Source of the DNA: Microbacterium sp. No. 7
Lineage (GTDB): Bacteria; Actinomycetota; Actinomycetes; Actinomycetales; Microbacteriaceae
DNA length: 64,000 nucleotides
Direction: 5' to 3'
Assembly (NCBI RefSeq): GCF_001314225.1
Contig: NZ_CP012697.1
Span: forward strand, 2,418,001 to 2,482,000
The notes under the pieces: model-generated
Seen by the model: only the letters and a program-made list of their open reading frames with translations
Databases searched by the model: none
Told to the model about the DNA's origin: nothing
Made by a program: the position numbers and the translations under genes
Part shown: positions 24,000-31,806 of the stretch, piece after piece
Numbering within the stretch: the first letter of the stretch is position 1
How the letters are laid out: the number at the start of each line of letters is the position of its first letter

Positions 24000-25233
24000 C
24001 GCTGTGGTCCAGCTCGGCGTCGGCGATGGCGCACGTCTCGGCCGCGTCGAGGTCGCGCGTGTCGAGCCAGCGGTCGGGCAGCGCGGGCCGCTTCGGGCTG
24101 CCCGCACGACCGCGCTGTCCCTCCGCGGCCGCGCCGGGATAGGGCGCGTCGAGGTCGAGCGTGGCCAGCAGGTCGTCGATCTCGGCGAGCGTGGACACCG
24201 TGGCGAGACTCGCCCGCGTCTCGCCCCCGACGGGGTAGCCCTTGAAGTACCAGGCGACGTGCTTGCGGATGTCGCGGCATCCGCGGCCCTCGTCGTCGAA
24301 GAACTCGACGAGCAGCTCCGCATGACGCCGGAACGCGCGCGCGACGAAGCCGAGCGTGGCATCGGGCCCCGGCGCCGCACCCCCCGCGCCGATCGGGTCC
24401 GGCTCCGAAAGAGCGGCGTCCCCCGCGCAGATCGAGTGCCGCTCCGAAGGAGCGGCGTATCGAGATCCCAGCGCCGCCGCGAGATCGCCGAACAGCCAGG
24501 GCCGGCCGAGACAGCCGCGTCCCACGACGACACCGTCGCAGCCGGTCTCGTCCATCATGCGCACGGCGTCGGCGGCGCTCCAGATGTCGCCGTTGCCGAG
24601 CACGGGGATGCTCGTGACGGCCTGCTTGAGCGCCGCGATCGCGCTCCAGTCGGCCGTGCCCGAGTAGAACTCGGCGGCCGTGCGGGCGTGCAGCGCGACG
24701 GCGGCGACACCGGCATCCTCGGCGATGCGGCCGGCGTCGAGGTACGTGAGATGGTCGGCGTCGATGCCCTTGCGCATCTTCACCGTGAGCGGCACGGGGC
24801 CGGCGGCGCGCGCGGCGCGCGTGACGATGTCGCGGAACAGCCCGAGCTTCCAGGGCAGCGCCGCTCCCCCGCCCTTGCGTGTGACCTTCGGCACGGGACA
24901 GCCGAAGTTCAGGTCGATGTGGTCGGCGTGGTCCTCCTCGACCAGCAGCCGCACGGCCGCCTCGGTCGTCGCCGGATCGACGCCGTACAGCTGGATCGAC
25001 CGCGGCGTCTCCGACTCGTGGTGCCTGATGAGCCGCATCGTCGTGGCGTTGCGCTCGACCAGGGCGCGGGTCGTGATCATCTCCGACACGTAGAGGCCGG
25101 CGCCGTACTCTCGGCAGAGCCGCCGGAAGGCGGTGTTGGTGATGCCCGCCATCGGCGCGAGCACGACCGGTGCGTCGAGGAGCAGCGGGCCGATGCGCAG
25201 GCGGGCGGGCGGAGCGGTGAGGACGGTGGACAT
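23992..25233 (-). CDS. dusB: tRNA-dihydrouridine synthase
   Basis: A 413-aa FMN enzyme that reduces uridine in tRNA. FMN and catalytic motifs are APMAGITNTAFR near residue 27, LNFGCPVPKVTRKGGG near residue 108 (active-site Cys) and VVVGRGCLGRPWLF near residue 240. Between that strand and the C-terminal helical domain (RRHAELLVEF) is an extra stretch of about 35 residues rich in Ala, Ser and Pro. It is encoded by a tandem palindromic repeat (24391-24469) and absent from the usual family layout. The ATG at 25233 has GGAGGG upstream. First gene of dusB-dgt-dnaG. Confidence 0.93.
   Translation of the reverse strand: MSTVLTAPPARLRIGPLLLDAPVVLAPMAGITNTAFRRLCREYGAGLYVSEMITTRALVERNATTMRLIRHHESETPRSIQLYGVDPATTEAAVRLLVEEDHADHIDLNFGCPVPKVTRKGGGAALPWKLGLFRDIVTRAARAAGPVPLTVKMRKGIDADHLTYLDAGRIAEDAGVAAVALHARTAAEFYSGTADWSAIAALKQAVTSIPVLGNGDIWSAADAVRMMDETGCDGVVVGRGCLGRPWLFGDLAAALGSRYAAPSERHSICAGDAALSEPDPIGAGGAAPGPDATLGFVARAFRRHAELLVEFFDDEGRGCRDIRKHVAWYFKGYPVGGETRASLATVSTLAEIDDLLATLDLDAPYPGAAAEGQRGRAGSPKRPALPDRWLDTRDLDAAETCAIADAELDHSGG
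24391..24469. repeat. Tandem palindromic repeat inserted in frame in dusB
   Basis: Two copies of a 39-40-bp unit (24391-24429 and 24430-24469). Each starts GATCG.GT.C.GCTCCGAA and contains a hairpin (second copy GCCGCTCC-GAA-GGAGCGGC) followed by GTATCGAGA. The hairpin with GAA loop plus GTATCGA matches the design of the repeats at 38 kb, so both probably belong to one dispersed family. Confidence 0.65.
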
Positions 25234-25283
25234 CACCCTCCATTCTCCCAGAGCCGCGCCGCCCTCGCCCCGCTCATGAGGCG

Positions 25284-25289
25284 TACTGT
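25284..25289 (+). promoter_or_regulatory. -10 box for leaderless glutathione peroxidase mRNA
   Basis: TACTGT, then 7 nt, then GTG 25297. The spacer GGAGAGC could also serve as a ribosome binding site if transcription began upstream. Confidence 0.4.
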
Positions 25290-25296
25290 GGAGAGC

Positions 25297-25797
25297 GTGA
25301 CCGAAACCGCCCCTGTGGATGTCCGAGATGTGCCCTTTCGCGATGCCGCCGGCGAGGAGACGACGCTGCGCGCGTTCGGCGACGGCCCCCTGCTCATCGT
25401 CAACGTCGCCTCCAGATGCGGGCTGACGCCGCAGTACGAGCAGCTCGAGCAGCTGCAGCGCACGTACGGCGACCGTGGCCTGCGCGTGATCGGCTTCCCC
25501 TGCAATCAGTTCATGGGTCAGGAGCCGGGGTCGATGGAGGAGATCCTCGAGTTCTGCTCCGTGACCTACGGCGTGAGCTTCCCGATCATGGACAAGATCA
25601 AGGTCAACGGCCGCTATGCGGCGCCGCTGTACAAGGCGCTGAAGGCGACGAAGAACCTCGAGCGCGCAAAGGGCGTCGTCAAGTGGAACTTCGAGAAGTT
25701 CGTGCTGACGCCGTCGGGCGAGCTGCACCGCTTCGGGCCGACGGTGAAGCCCGACGCGCCCGAGGTGATCGCGGCGATCGAGGGCGCTCTGCGCTGA
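25297..25797 (+). CDS. Glutathione peroxidase family protein
   Basis: A 166-aa thiol peroxidase. The peroxidatic Cys41 lies in VASRCGLTPQY, where many animal enzymes have selenocysteine. A second Cys69 is in GFPCNQF, and the catalytic Trp and Asn lie in VKWNFEKF. Bacterial members usually use thioredoxin rather than glutathione, and actinobacteria make mycothiol, so the name is historical. The start is GTG 25297; the frame upstream runs antisense through dusB. Divergent from dusB. Confidence 0.92.
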   Translation: MTETAPVDVRDVPFRDAAGEETTLRAFGDGPLLIVNVASRCGLTPQYEQLEQLQRTYGDRGLRVIGFPCNQFMGQEPGSMEEILEFCSVTYGVSFPIMDKIKVNGRYAAPLYKALKATKNLERAKGVVKWNFEKFVLTPSGELHRFGPTVKPDAPEVIAAIEGALR

Positions 25798-25833
25798 CAG
25801 GTCGGTCGGACGAGGACGCGATCGTCCCGAGGC

Positions 25834-25839
25834 TAACAT
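25834..25839 (+). promoter_or_regulatory. -10 box for leaderless lysR mRNA
   Basis: TAACAT, then 7 nt, then ATG 25847; no Shine-Dalgarno is present. Confidence 0.45.
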
Positions 25840-25846
25840 CGCATGC

Positions 25847-26770
25847 ATGGACTCCCACCGGCTGAGGATCCTGCGTGAGCTCGGCGACCGCGGCAGCGTG
25901 AGCGCCGTCGCCGAGGCACTGCAGGTCACGCCCTCGGCGGTGTCCCAGCAGCTCGCCGCGCTGCAGGCTCAGGCTCGCGTGCCACTCACCGTGAAGGACG
26001 GCCGACGGCTCTCCCTGACCACCGTCGGGAAGGCGCTCGCCGAGGCCGGGGTGATCGTGGCCCGCGCGATGGCTCGTGCCGATGACGCCGTCGAGCGGTT
26101 CCTGACGGAGGACGCCAGGCCGATCCGGATCTCGGCGTTCCACAGCGCCGGGGTCGCCCTCTTCGGGAGGCTTCTCACGGCACGCGGTCCGGAGGATCCC
26201 GAGCTGGTCTTCTCCGACGAAGACGTCGCGCAGTCGGAGTTCGTGCGCCTGACCGCGGATCACGATCTCGTGATCGCCCACCGTCTGCCGCAGCAGCCGC
26301 ACTGGCCGACGGATCGCATCGCCATGCTGTCGCTCCTTCGCGAGCCGATGGACATCGCGATGTCGGCCGCCCATCCGCTGGCGAAGCGGAGACGGCTCCG
26401 GCCCACGGATCTGCGCGGCCAGAAGTGGGTGGCCGTCCACGCCGGGTTCCCCCTCAGAGGCGTGCTCGAGCACATCTCCGCCGCTGTCGGCGAGCCCGCG
26501 CACGTCGTGCACGAGATCAACGAGTTCTCCGTCGCCGCGGAGGTGATCGCATCCAGCGAGACCATCGCGATCATGCCGCGTCTCGCCGCGTCGACGCTGC
26601 TCCCGGACCGGCTCGCACTGCGCCCCCTGCACGGCCTCCCGCTGGTGCGGCACATCGACGTCCTGTCCCGGCCCGAGAACGCGGAGCGCTCATCCGTCAG
26701 GCGGGTGCTCGGCCTGCTGAGACAGGTCGCAGCGGAACTGCGGGACGACCCCACCGTGCAGCCGTCCTGA
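25847..26770 (+). CDS. LysR family transcriptional regulator
   Basis: A 307-aa protein. The N-terminal HTH reads LRELGDRGSVSAVAEALQVT then SAVSQQLAALQ, with an effector-binding domain from about residue 85. It resembles ArgP/IciA-like or putrescine-type LysR members that start MDSHRLRILREL, but the ligand is unknown. It is preceded by a leaderless-type -10 box and followed after 192 bp by an EamA exporter gene on the same strand, a common regulator-exporter pairing. The 192-bp gap probably contains the exporter's regulated promoter. Confidence 0.87.
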   Translation: MDSHRLRILRELGDRGSVSAVAEALQVTPSAVSQQLAALQAQARVPLTVKDGRRLSLTTVGKALAEAGVIVARAMARADDAVERFLTEDARPIRISAFHSAGVALFGRLLTARGPEDPELVFSDEDVAQSEFVRLTADHDLVIAHRLPQQPHWPTDRIAMLSLLREPMDIAMSAAHPLAKRRRLRPTDLRGQKWVAVHAGFPLRGVLEHISAAVGEPAHVVHEINEFSVAAEVIASSETIAIMPRLAASTLLPDRLALRPLHGLPLVRHIDVLSRPENAERSSVRRVLGLLRQVAAELRDDPTVQPS

Positions 26771-26962
26771 AAGGTCGATGTAGCTCGGACGTCAGCGAAT
26801 TGACGCTCCCGAGTGATGTCCATCATCCTGTTGCTCGCCACGCGCGCAGCCGAGAGCTCGGCCGGCCGCGTGCGGCTCGGAGACGACTCCCGAACGGACA
26901 GGACGCGCACCCCGCATGGACACGATCACACTCGCAGAAGCCGCGGGCGGGACCGCTGCGTC

Positions 26963-27922
26963 ATGAACCGGAGCAGGGCGGCATCCGGCCGATCCTCCGT
27001 GGGTGCGGATCTCCTTCTGATGGCCGTCGCCGCGAGCTGGGGGTCGACCTACTGGGTCGCCAAGGAGCTCCTCGAGGGCGGCGACGTGCTCGGCATGCTC
27101 AGCGTGCGGATGCTGTCCACCGCGGCCCTGCTCGGCATGCTCCTGGTCATCGGCAGGCGGGCTCCTTCACGCCCCTCGATGCGGCTGGGGATGATCTACG
27201 GGCTGATGCTGAGCACCGTGTTCGTCCTCGAGACCTTCGGGATCGCGCACACGAGCGCGACGAACGCCGGACTCATCATCAGCCTGACGATCGTGTTCAC
27301 TCCGCTGCTCGAAGCCCTCGTCACCAGGACCAGGCCGTCGCGCACGTTCGTGCTCGGGAGCGTCGCCGCGCTGCTCGGCATCGTGCTGCTGAGCATGAAC
27401 GGGAGACTCACGGCGCCGGCGCTCGGCGACTGGCTGATCCTCGGCGCCGCCGTCGCGCGCGCCGTCCACGTGACCGTCGTCAAGCGGAGCTCCGCTCAGC
27501 ACGCGGTCGATGACCTGAGCCTCACGTTCTGGCAGATGCTGACGTGCGCCGGGGTCTTCACGGGCCTCGCGGTGCTGACCGGCGGCTCCCCGTTGCGGTA
27601 TCTGTCGGCCATGGACGGCGCCGACTCCCTGCGCATGGTCTACCTCGTCGTCGTCTGCACGGTCTTCCCGTTCTTCGTCCAGATGTGGGCGGTGCGCCGC
27701 ACCTCGGCCAGCCGTGTGAGCCTGCTGCTCGGGACCGAGCCGGTCTACGCGGCGCTCATCGGCGTCACCCTGGCGGGCGATCGCCTGAAGCCCATCGGCT
27801 GGATCGGCCTCGGGATCGTGCTGATCTCCGTTCTCACCGTGCAGATCCTGACGACCCGGAGATCGCGTCGGTCGCGGCCTGGGGAGACGCGGCGTCGCGC
27901 TCGGCGCGCACCCGCGCGATGA
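26963..27922 (+). CDS. EamA (DMT) family metabolite exporter
   Basis: A 319-aa protein with ten predicted transmembrane helices in two EamA repeats; the first begins LLLMAVAASWGSTYWVAKEL, the second near residue 170. The tail is strongly basic (RRSRRSRPGETRRRARRAPAR is the last stretch). Family members export amino acids or other small metabolites. The start is ATG 26963; the longer frame adds 50 polar residues without a signal. The last 89 bp overlap the end of the convergent frnE-like gene, encoding the basic tail. Confidence 0.85.
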   Translation: MNRSRAASGRSSVGADLLLMAVAASWGSTYWVAKELLEGGDVLGMLSVRMLSTAALLGMLLVIGRRAPSRPSMRLGMIYGLMLSTVFVLETFGIAHTSATNAGLIISLTIVFTPLLEALVTRTRPSRTFVLGSVAALLGIVLLSMNGRLTAPALGDWLILGAAVARAVHVTVVKRSSAQHAVDDLSLTFWQMLTCAGVFTGLAVLTGGSPLRYLSAMDGADSLRMVYLVVVCTVFPFFVQMWAVRRTSASRVSLLLGTEPVYAALIGVTLAGDRLKPIGWIGLGIVLISVLTVQILTTRRSRRSRPGETRRRARRAPAR

Positions 27923-28538
27923 CCTGCGCGAACGCATCGGGCGCCTGCGCGCCGCTGACGCCGTACTTGTTGTCGAAGACGAAGAACGGCACGCCCTGGA
28001 TGCCCAGGCCCGCGGCCCGCATGATGTCGGCCTGCACGCGACGGGCGTAGGCGCCCTCGCGCAGCGCGGCGCGCGCCTCGTCGCCGTCGAGGCCGGCTTC
28101 GACGGCGAGGGCGACGAGCTCGTCCTCACGACCGAGGTGACGGCCCTCGGTGAAGTACGCCGCCATCAGGCGCTCGCCGAGCTCGAGCTGACGGCCCTTC
28201 TCCTTCGCGAACTGCAGCAGCTGGTGGGCGGCGTGCGTGTTCGTGTGCTGCAGCAGCTCGAAGTGGTACTCCAGGCCGGCGGCCTCGGCGGCCTTCGTGA
28301 CGCGATCGAGCATCGCCTGCGCCTGCTCTCGCGGCACGCCCTCGTGCGTGGCGAGGAACTCCAGCTCGTCGCCCTCGAAGTCGACGGGGCCATCGGGTGC
28401 CAGCTGATAGGAGCGCAGCACGACCTCGACGGGACCGGCCTCGGCCGTCGCGATGCCCTTCTCGAGATTGCGCTTGCCGATGTAGCACCACGGGCACGCG
28501 ATGTCGCTCCACACGTCGATTCTGATGGCATCCGTCAT
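27834..28538 (-). CDS. DsbA family oxidoreductase, FrnE type
   Basis: A 234-aa thioredoxin-fold protein with an inserted helical domain. The active-site CPWC is at residues 15-18 in DIACPWCYIG, and the cis-Pro loop is GIQGVPFFVFDNKYGVSGA. FrnE-type proteins are cytoplasmic dithiol oxidoreductases or isomerases; no signal peptide is seen. The start is ATG 28538. The 3' end overlaps the eamA gene by 89 bp tail to tail. A very long terminator hairpin separates it from the upstream esterase gene, so it has its own promoter. Confidence 0.9.
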   Translation of the reverse strand: MTDAIRIDVWSDIACPWCYIGKRNLEKGIATAEAGPVEVVLRSYQLAPDGPVDFEGDELEFLATHEGVPREQAQAMLDRVTKAAEAAGLEYHFELLQHTNTHAAHQLLQFAKEKGRQLELGERLMAAYFTEGRHLGREDELVALAVEAGLDGDEARAALREGAYARRVQADIMRAAGLGIQGVPFFVFDNKYGVSGAQAPDAFAQVIARVRAERDAASPQAATDAISGSSGSAR

Positions 28539-28593
28539 GGTCGGTGCAACGCTCGCACCTCGCCCTCGTATTCCCGATCGCCTCCTCGTCCGC

Positions 28594-28653
28594 GACGAAC
28601 GACGGAGGCACCGCCGAGCCGTCAGCTCCACGGCGGTGCCTCCGTCCTTCGTC
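28594..28653. terminator. Long terminator hairpin between esterase and frnE-like genes
   Basis: Inverted repeat with 23-bp arms (28594-28616 and 28631-28653; outer ends GACGAA/TTCGTC, inner CACCGCCG/CGGCGGTG), a single mismatch and a 14-nt loop. It lies 18 bp after the esterase stop on the minus strand. Confidence 0.82.
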
Positions 28654-28671
28654 CGACGAGAGGACCGATGT

Positions 28672-29634
28672 TCAGTCGAGGAGGTGCCTGATCCACTTGT
28701 CGCGCGAGTCACGCATCTCGTGAGCGATCCGGGTGTCCCACGCCATCATGTCGGCGCCGTGGAACGCGCCCTGCCAGACGTGCAGGGCGAGATCGCCGCC
28801 GGCGGCCCAGATCCTGCTCGCGTAGGCGACCACCTCATCGCGGAAGACCTCGGCCGAACCGACATCGAGGTAGGTCGGCGGAAGCCCGGAGAGGTCCGTC
28901 GCGCGCGCGGGAGCTGCGTAGGCCGAGACCTCGTCGGTGCCTCTGCGGTCGCCGAGATAGGCGTTCCAGGTGGTCTCCATGCTGGTGCGGTCCCAGACGC
29001 CGACACCGTCGATCTGGCGGGCCGAGACGGTGTCGTTGCGGTCGTCGAGCATGGGATAGATGACGAGCGATCCCGCGAGCTCGGGGCCTCCTCGATCGCG
29101 GGCGAGCAGCGTCGTGCCGGCGGCGAGCCCGCCTCCGGCGCTGGCCCCTCCGATGATGAGACGGCTCGGATCGATGCCGAGCTCGTCGGCGTGCTCCGCG
29201 GTCCACACCAGCCCGGCGTAGCAGTCCTCCACCGGATAGGGGTCCTCGTACTCGGGAGCCAGGCGGTACTCCACGGAGACCACGACCCCGTTGTACCGTG
29301 CGGCCCACTCCACGAACTGATTGATGCCGCCGAACCTGTCGCCGGCGAACATGCCTCCGCCGTGAGTGTGATAGAAGCCCGGTCCGGTGCCGGTCCTCCC
29401 CTTGGCGGTGAAGATCGAGACGACGATCGGATCTCCTCGGTATCCCTCGATCTCCACGTCCCTGACCTCGACGTCGAACTGTTCGAGCAGCGCCTCGGTG
29501 AACTCGGGAAGCGTCGGCACCTTCAGCAACGGGATCATGTCCGCCGTGACCGTCGTCGGGTAGGCGTCCGGGCTCGCGTTGAGCACCGCCTCCAGTTCCG
29601 GATCGAATGGCGGGCGGGGAATGGTCTCGGTCAT
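28672..29634 (-). CDS. Alpha/beta hydrolase, hormone-sensitive-lipase type esterase
   Basis: A 320-aa esterase of the HSL family. The oxyanion motif HGGG is in YHTHGGGMFAG, the nucleophile elbow GASAGGG in IIGGASAGGG, an acid in the segment after YLDVGSAEVFRDE, and the catalytic His in GAFHGADM near the C-terminus. The ATG at 29634 has AAGGAG at ideal spacing. It is divergent from the PucR-like regulator (209 bp) and probably controlled by it. Together with the CocE-like hydrolase, SDR and acyl-CoA ligase it suggests ester breakdown. Confidence 0.9.
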   Translation of the reverse strand: MTETIPRPPFDPELEAVLNASPDAYPTTVTADMIPLLKVPTLPEFTEALLEQFDVEVRDVEIEGYRGDPIVVSIFTAKGRTGTGPGFYHTHGGGMFAGDRFGGINQFVEWAARYNGVVVSVEYRLAPEYEDPYPVEDCYAGLVWTAEHADELGIDPSRLIIGGASAGGGLAAGTTLLARDRGGPELAGSLVIYPMLDDRNDTVSARQIDGVGVWDRTSMETTWNAYLGDRRGTDEVSAYAAPARATDLSGLPPTYLDVGSAEVFRDEVVAYASRIWAAGGDLALHVWQGAFHGADMMAWDTRIAHEMRDSRDKWIRHLLD

Positions 29635-29843
29635 GGAGAACTCCTTCGTTCGATGCGGCTCGTCCCTCGAGCACGTCGGTCCTTCGACGCGCTCCCACGC
29701 TACGAATCGAGACGCCCTGCCGAACACCGCCGGACCGACGCAGTTCCCGCCCCGTGCTCCCGCCGTCTGGCGCGGAGCGGCGACGCGCCCGCGCCGCAGG
29801 ATCCCTCTCGATAGACTGGCGCGCACAGGGTGATGGAGCCGCA

Positions 29844-30818
29844 ATGGAGGAACTCGCAGGCCGACTGCCCGCTCTCGATCCGGGAGTAGGCGAAAGCCTC
29901 AAAGTCGTCGCGTACTTCGATGCGCTCTCGGTGAACGGTGCCGGGCACGACGCGCTGCTGCGCGCCGCGGCGGTGCTCTCCGGGACGGTGGCGGGCTCCG
30001 AGCGACAGGGCCGCGTCGTCCGGTTCGACTCCGCCGGCCGCAGGGTGAGCGGCAGCGGCGACGCCGATGAGAGAAGACCCGGCACCGCGGTCGGCGCGGG
30101 CCGCGTCTGGCTCGAACGGAGCGGGCCGCTGCACGCCAACGACGAGATGATCGTCGAGCGCCTTGCGCACGCCCTCGCCCTGCTCGAGAGCCGCCACGAT
30201 CATTCCGGCGGATTCGCCGTCGTCATCGACGCGACACGCTCGATCGAGGAGCGTTCGACCATGCTGACACGGCTGAGGATCGCTCAGAGCGCGCGCATCA
30301 GGCTCATCGCCACCGCGCCGGATGCCCCGAAGACGGGAGCGCTCTCATCCATCGTGCCCACCCGCTACGGCCTGCTGCAGGCGTCGCTGGACACGACGGG
30401 CGAGCCCGTGCAGGCCACGCGTGCGGGCTTCGGCCTCTGGACCCGTGCCGATCATGCCCCGGAGTCGTGGGACGACGCGGTCATCGCCTACCGACTGAGT
30501 ACCGAGGACCTTCCGATGCTCGACGCCGTCGATCTCGGATCGCTGCTCCCCCTGGTCCGAGGATACGATCACGACACGCCGCACCACGATGTCGTCGTGC
30601 TCTCGCGCCTCGACCGTGCGGAGGCGGAAGCGCTGCGCGTCCTGGTCGAGGCCGAGAGCGTGCGTTCCGCCGCCGTCGAGCTCCGTCTCCACCATTCGAC
30701 CCTGCAGGCCAAGCACAGGCATCTGACGCACACCCTCGGATACGACCCGCGGACGACGGGCGGTCGGGCGCGCTATGTGATCGCCGAGATCCTGCGACGG
30801 CTGGAACCCGATCGTTGA
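29844..30818 (+). CDS. PucR/CdaR-like HTH regulator with unrecognised N-terminus
   Basis: A 324-aa protein. The C-terminal 60 residues form a PucR-type HTH: SVRSAAVELRLHHSTLQAKH followed by RHLTHTLGYDP, comparable with the NTVRYRLRRIEE segment of PucR proteins but without its Asn-Thr-Val. Residues 30-170 look GAF-like in spacing (FDALSVNGAGHDALLRAAAV) but no ligand motif is clear. The ATG at 29844 has GGAG 6-9 nt upstream and a TAGACT -10 candidate at 29812-29817. It lies divergent from the esterase and convergent with the SDR gene, so it is the natural local regulator of the esterase and the ligase-SDR operon (inference). Confidence 0.78.
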   Translation: MEELAGRLPALDPGVGESLKVVAYFDALSVNGAGHDALLRAAAVLSGTVAGSERQGRVVRFDSAGRRVSGSGDADERRPGTAVGAGRVWLERSGPLHANDEMIVERLAHALALLESRHDHSGGFAVVIDATRSIEERSTMLTRLRIAQSARIRLIATAPDAPKTGALSSIVPTRYGLLQASLDTTGEPVQATRAGFGLWTRADHAPESWDDAVIAYRLSTEDLPMLDAVDLGSLLPLVRGYDHDTPHHDVVVLSRLDRAEAEALRVLVEAESVRSAAVELRLHHSTLQAKHRHLTHTLGYDPRTTGGRARYVIAEILRRLEPDR

Positions 30819-30835
30819 CGGCCGCCGATACGGCG

Positions 30836-30883
30836 ACGGGCGATGCCGTCGGCACCGGTCCCGGTCCTGACGGCACCGCCCGT
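30836..30883. terminator. Bidirectional terminator between regulator and SDR
   Basis: 15-bp arms (30836-30850 and 30869-30883, ACGGGCG...GCCGTC) with one mismatch, between two convergent genes. No T-run on either side, as is common in this genome. Confidence 0.6.
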
Positions 30884-30893
30884 TCGAGGCTGC

Positions 30894-31769
30894 TCAGCCG
30901 GCAGCGGCGTAGCCGCCCTCGAGCAGCGCGGCGGGTGTGGGATCTGCGCCGTGCCGGCCGTCGAAGTCGGCGAACGCCTGCTCGATCTCATCGTGGACGC
31001 GCCGGACGAGGGGCGCCCACTCGCGGTGCGTGACGATGAGGAACCGCCGGTCCCGCATGGCCTGCACGACCTGTTCTCCGACACGGTCGGGATCCGCGCC
31101 GAGCGAGAGCTGGGCGTTGTTGTGCTCGACCGCGGCAGCATCGGCCTGCCGCCCGACGAGCTGGGCCTGCAGCGCCTCGTCCGTGTGGGCGAGCCGGGTG
31201 GCCACCGTTCCGGGGGTCAGGAGTGACACGCCGATCTCGGTGTCCTTGAGCTCATCGCGCAGCACCATGTGGAACCCGACGCTCGCGAACTTGGACGAGG
31301 CGTAGGCGGCGACGTTGACCATCGGCACGATCCCCGCCATCGATGCGGTGCTCATGATGTGTGCGCGGCCGCCACGCGCCCTGAAACGAGGCAGGAACGT
31401 CTCGACGCCCAGGTACTGCGCATCGATGTTGATGCTCTGCACCCACTTCCACACCGTGAAGGTGAGGTCGTCGATCGGGGCGGAACCGCTCACGCCGGCA
31501 TTGCCGCACAGGATCGAGACCGGGCCCAGCGCGCTCTCGGCGCGATCCGCGGCATCCAGCCATTGGCTCGCGTCGCTGATGTCGAGCACGATGGGCACGA
31601 CGATGCCGCCTGCGGCCGTGAGCTCCTCGGCCACCGCTGCGAGGCGATCGCCGTCGATGTCCACGAGTGCCACTCTGGCTCCCGCGGCGACCAGCGCTCT
31701 GCTGATGCCGAGTCCGATTCCCGAGGCTGCGCCGGTGACGAATGCGGTCTCGCCGGATGGCCAGGTCAT
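30894..31769 (-). CDS. Short-chain dehydrogenase/reductase
   Basis: A 291-aa Rossmann enzyme. The cofactor motif TGAASGIG lies near residue 12 and is followed by an Asp in VALVDIDGDRL, which favours NAD. The structural NAG is in CGNAGVSG. The catalytic Ser is in STASMAG and the Tyr-x-x-x-Lys in AAYASSKFA. The C-terminal 60 residues are an extension with acidic character. The ATG at 31769 has AAGGAG. It is the second gene of an operon with the acyl-CoA ligase, 37 nt after its stop, and may oxidise the alcohol or hydroxy product of the neighbouring esterases (inference). Confidence 0.9.
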   Translation of the reverse strand: MTWPSGETAFVTGAASGIGLGISRALVAAGARVALVDIDGDRLAAVAEELTAAGGIVVPIVLDISDASQWLDAADRAESALGPVSILCGNAGVSGSAPIDDLTFTVWKWVQSINIDAQYLGVETFLPRFRARGGRAHIMSTASMAGIVPMVNVAAYASSKFASVGFHMVLRDELKDTEIGVSLLTPGTVATRLAHTDEALQAQLVGRQADAAAVEHNNAQLSLGADPDRVGEQVVQAMRDRRFLIVTHREWAPLVRRVHDEIEQAFADFDGRHGADPTPAALLEGGYAAAG

Positions 31770-31806
31770 GATGATCTCCTTCTGGTTGGTGGTCTCGGGG
31801 CGGCGC

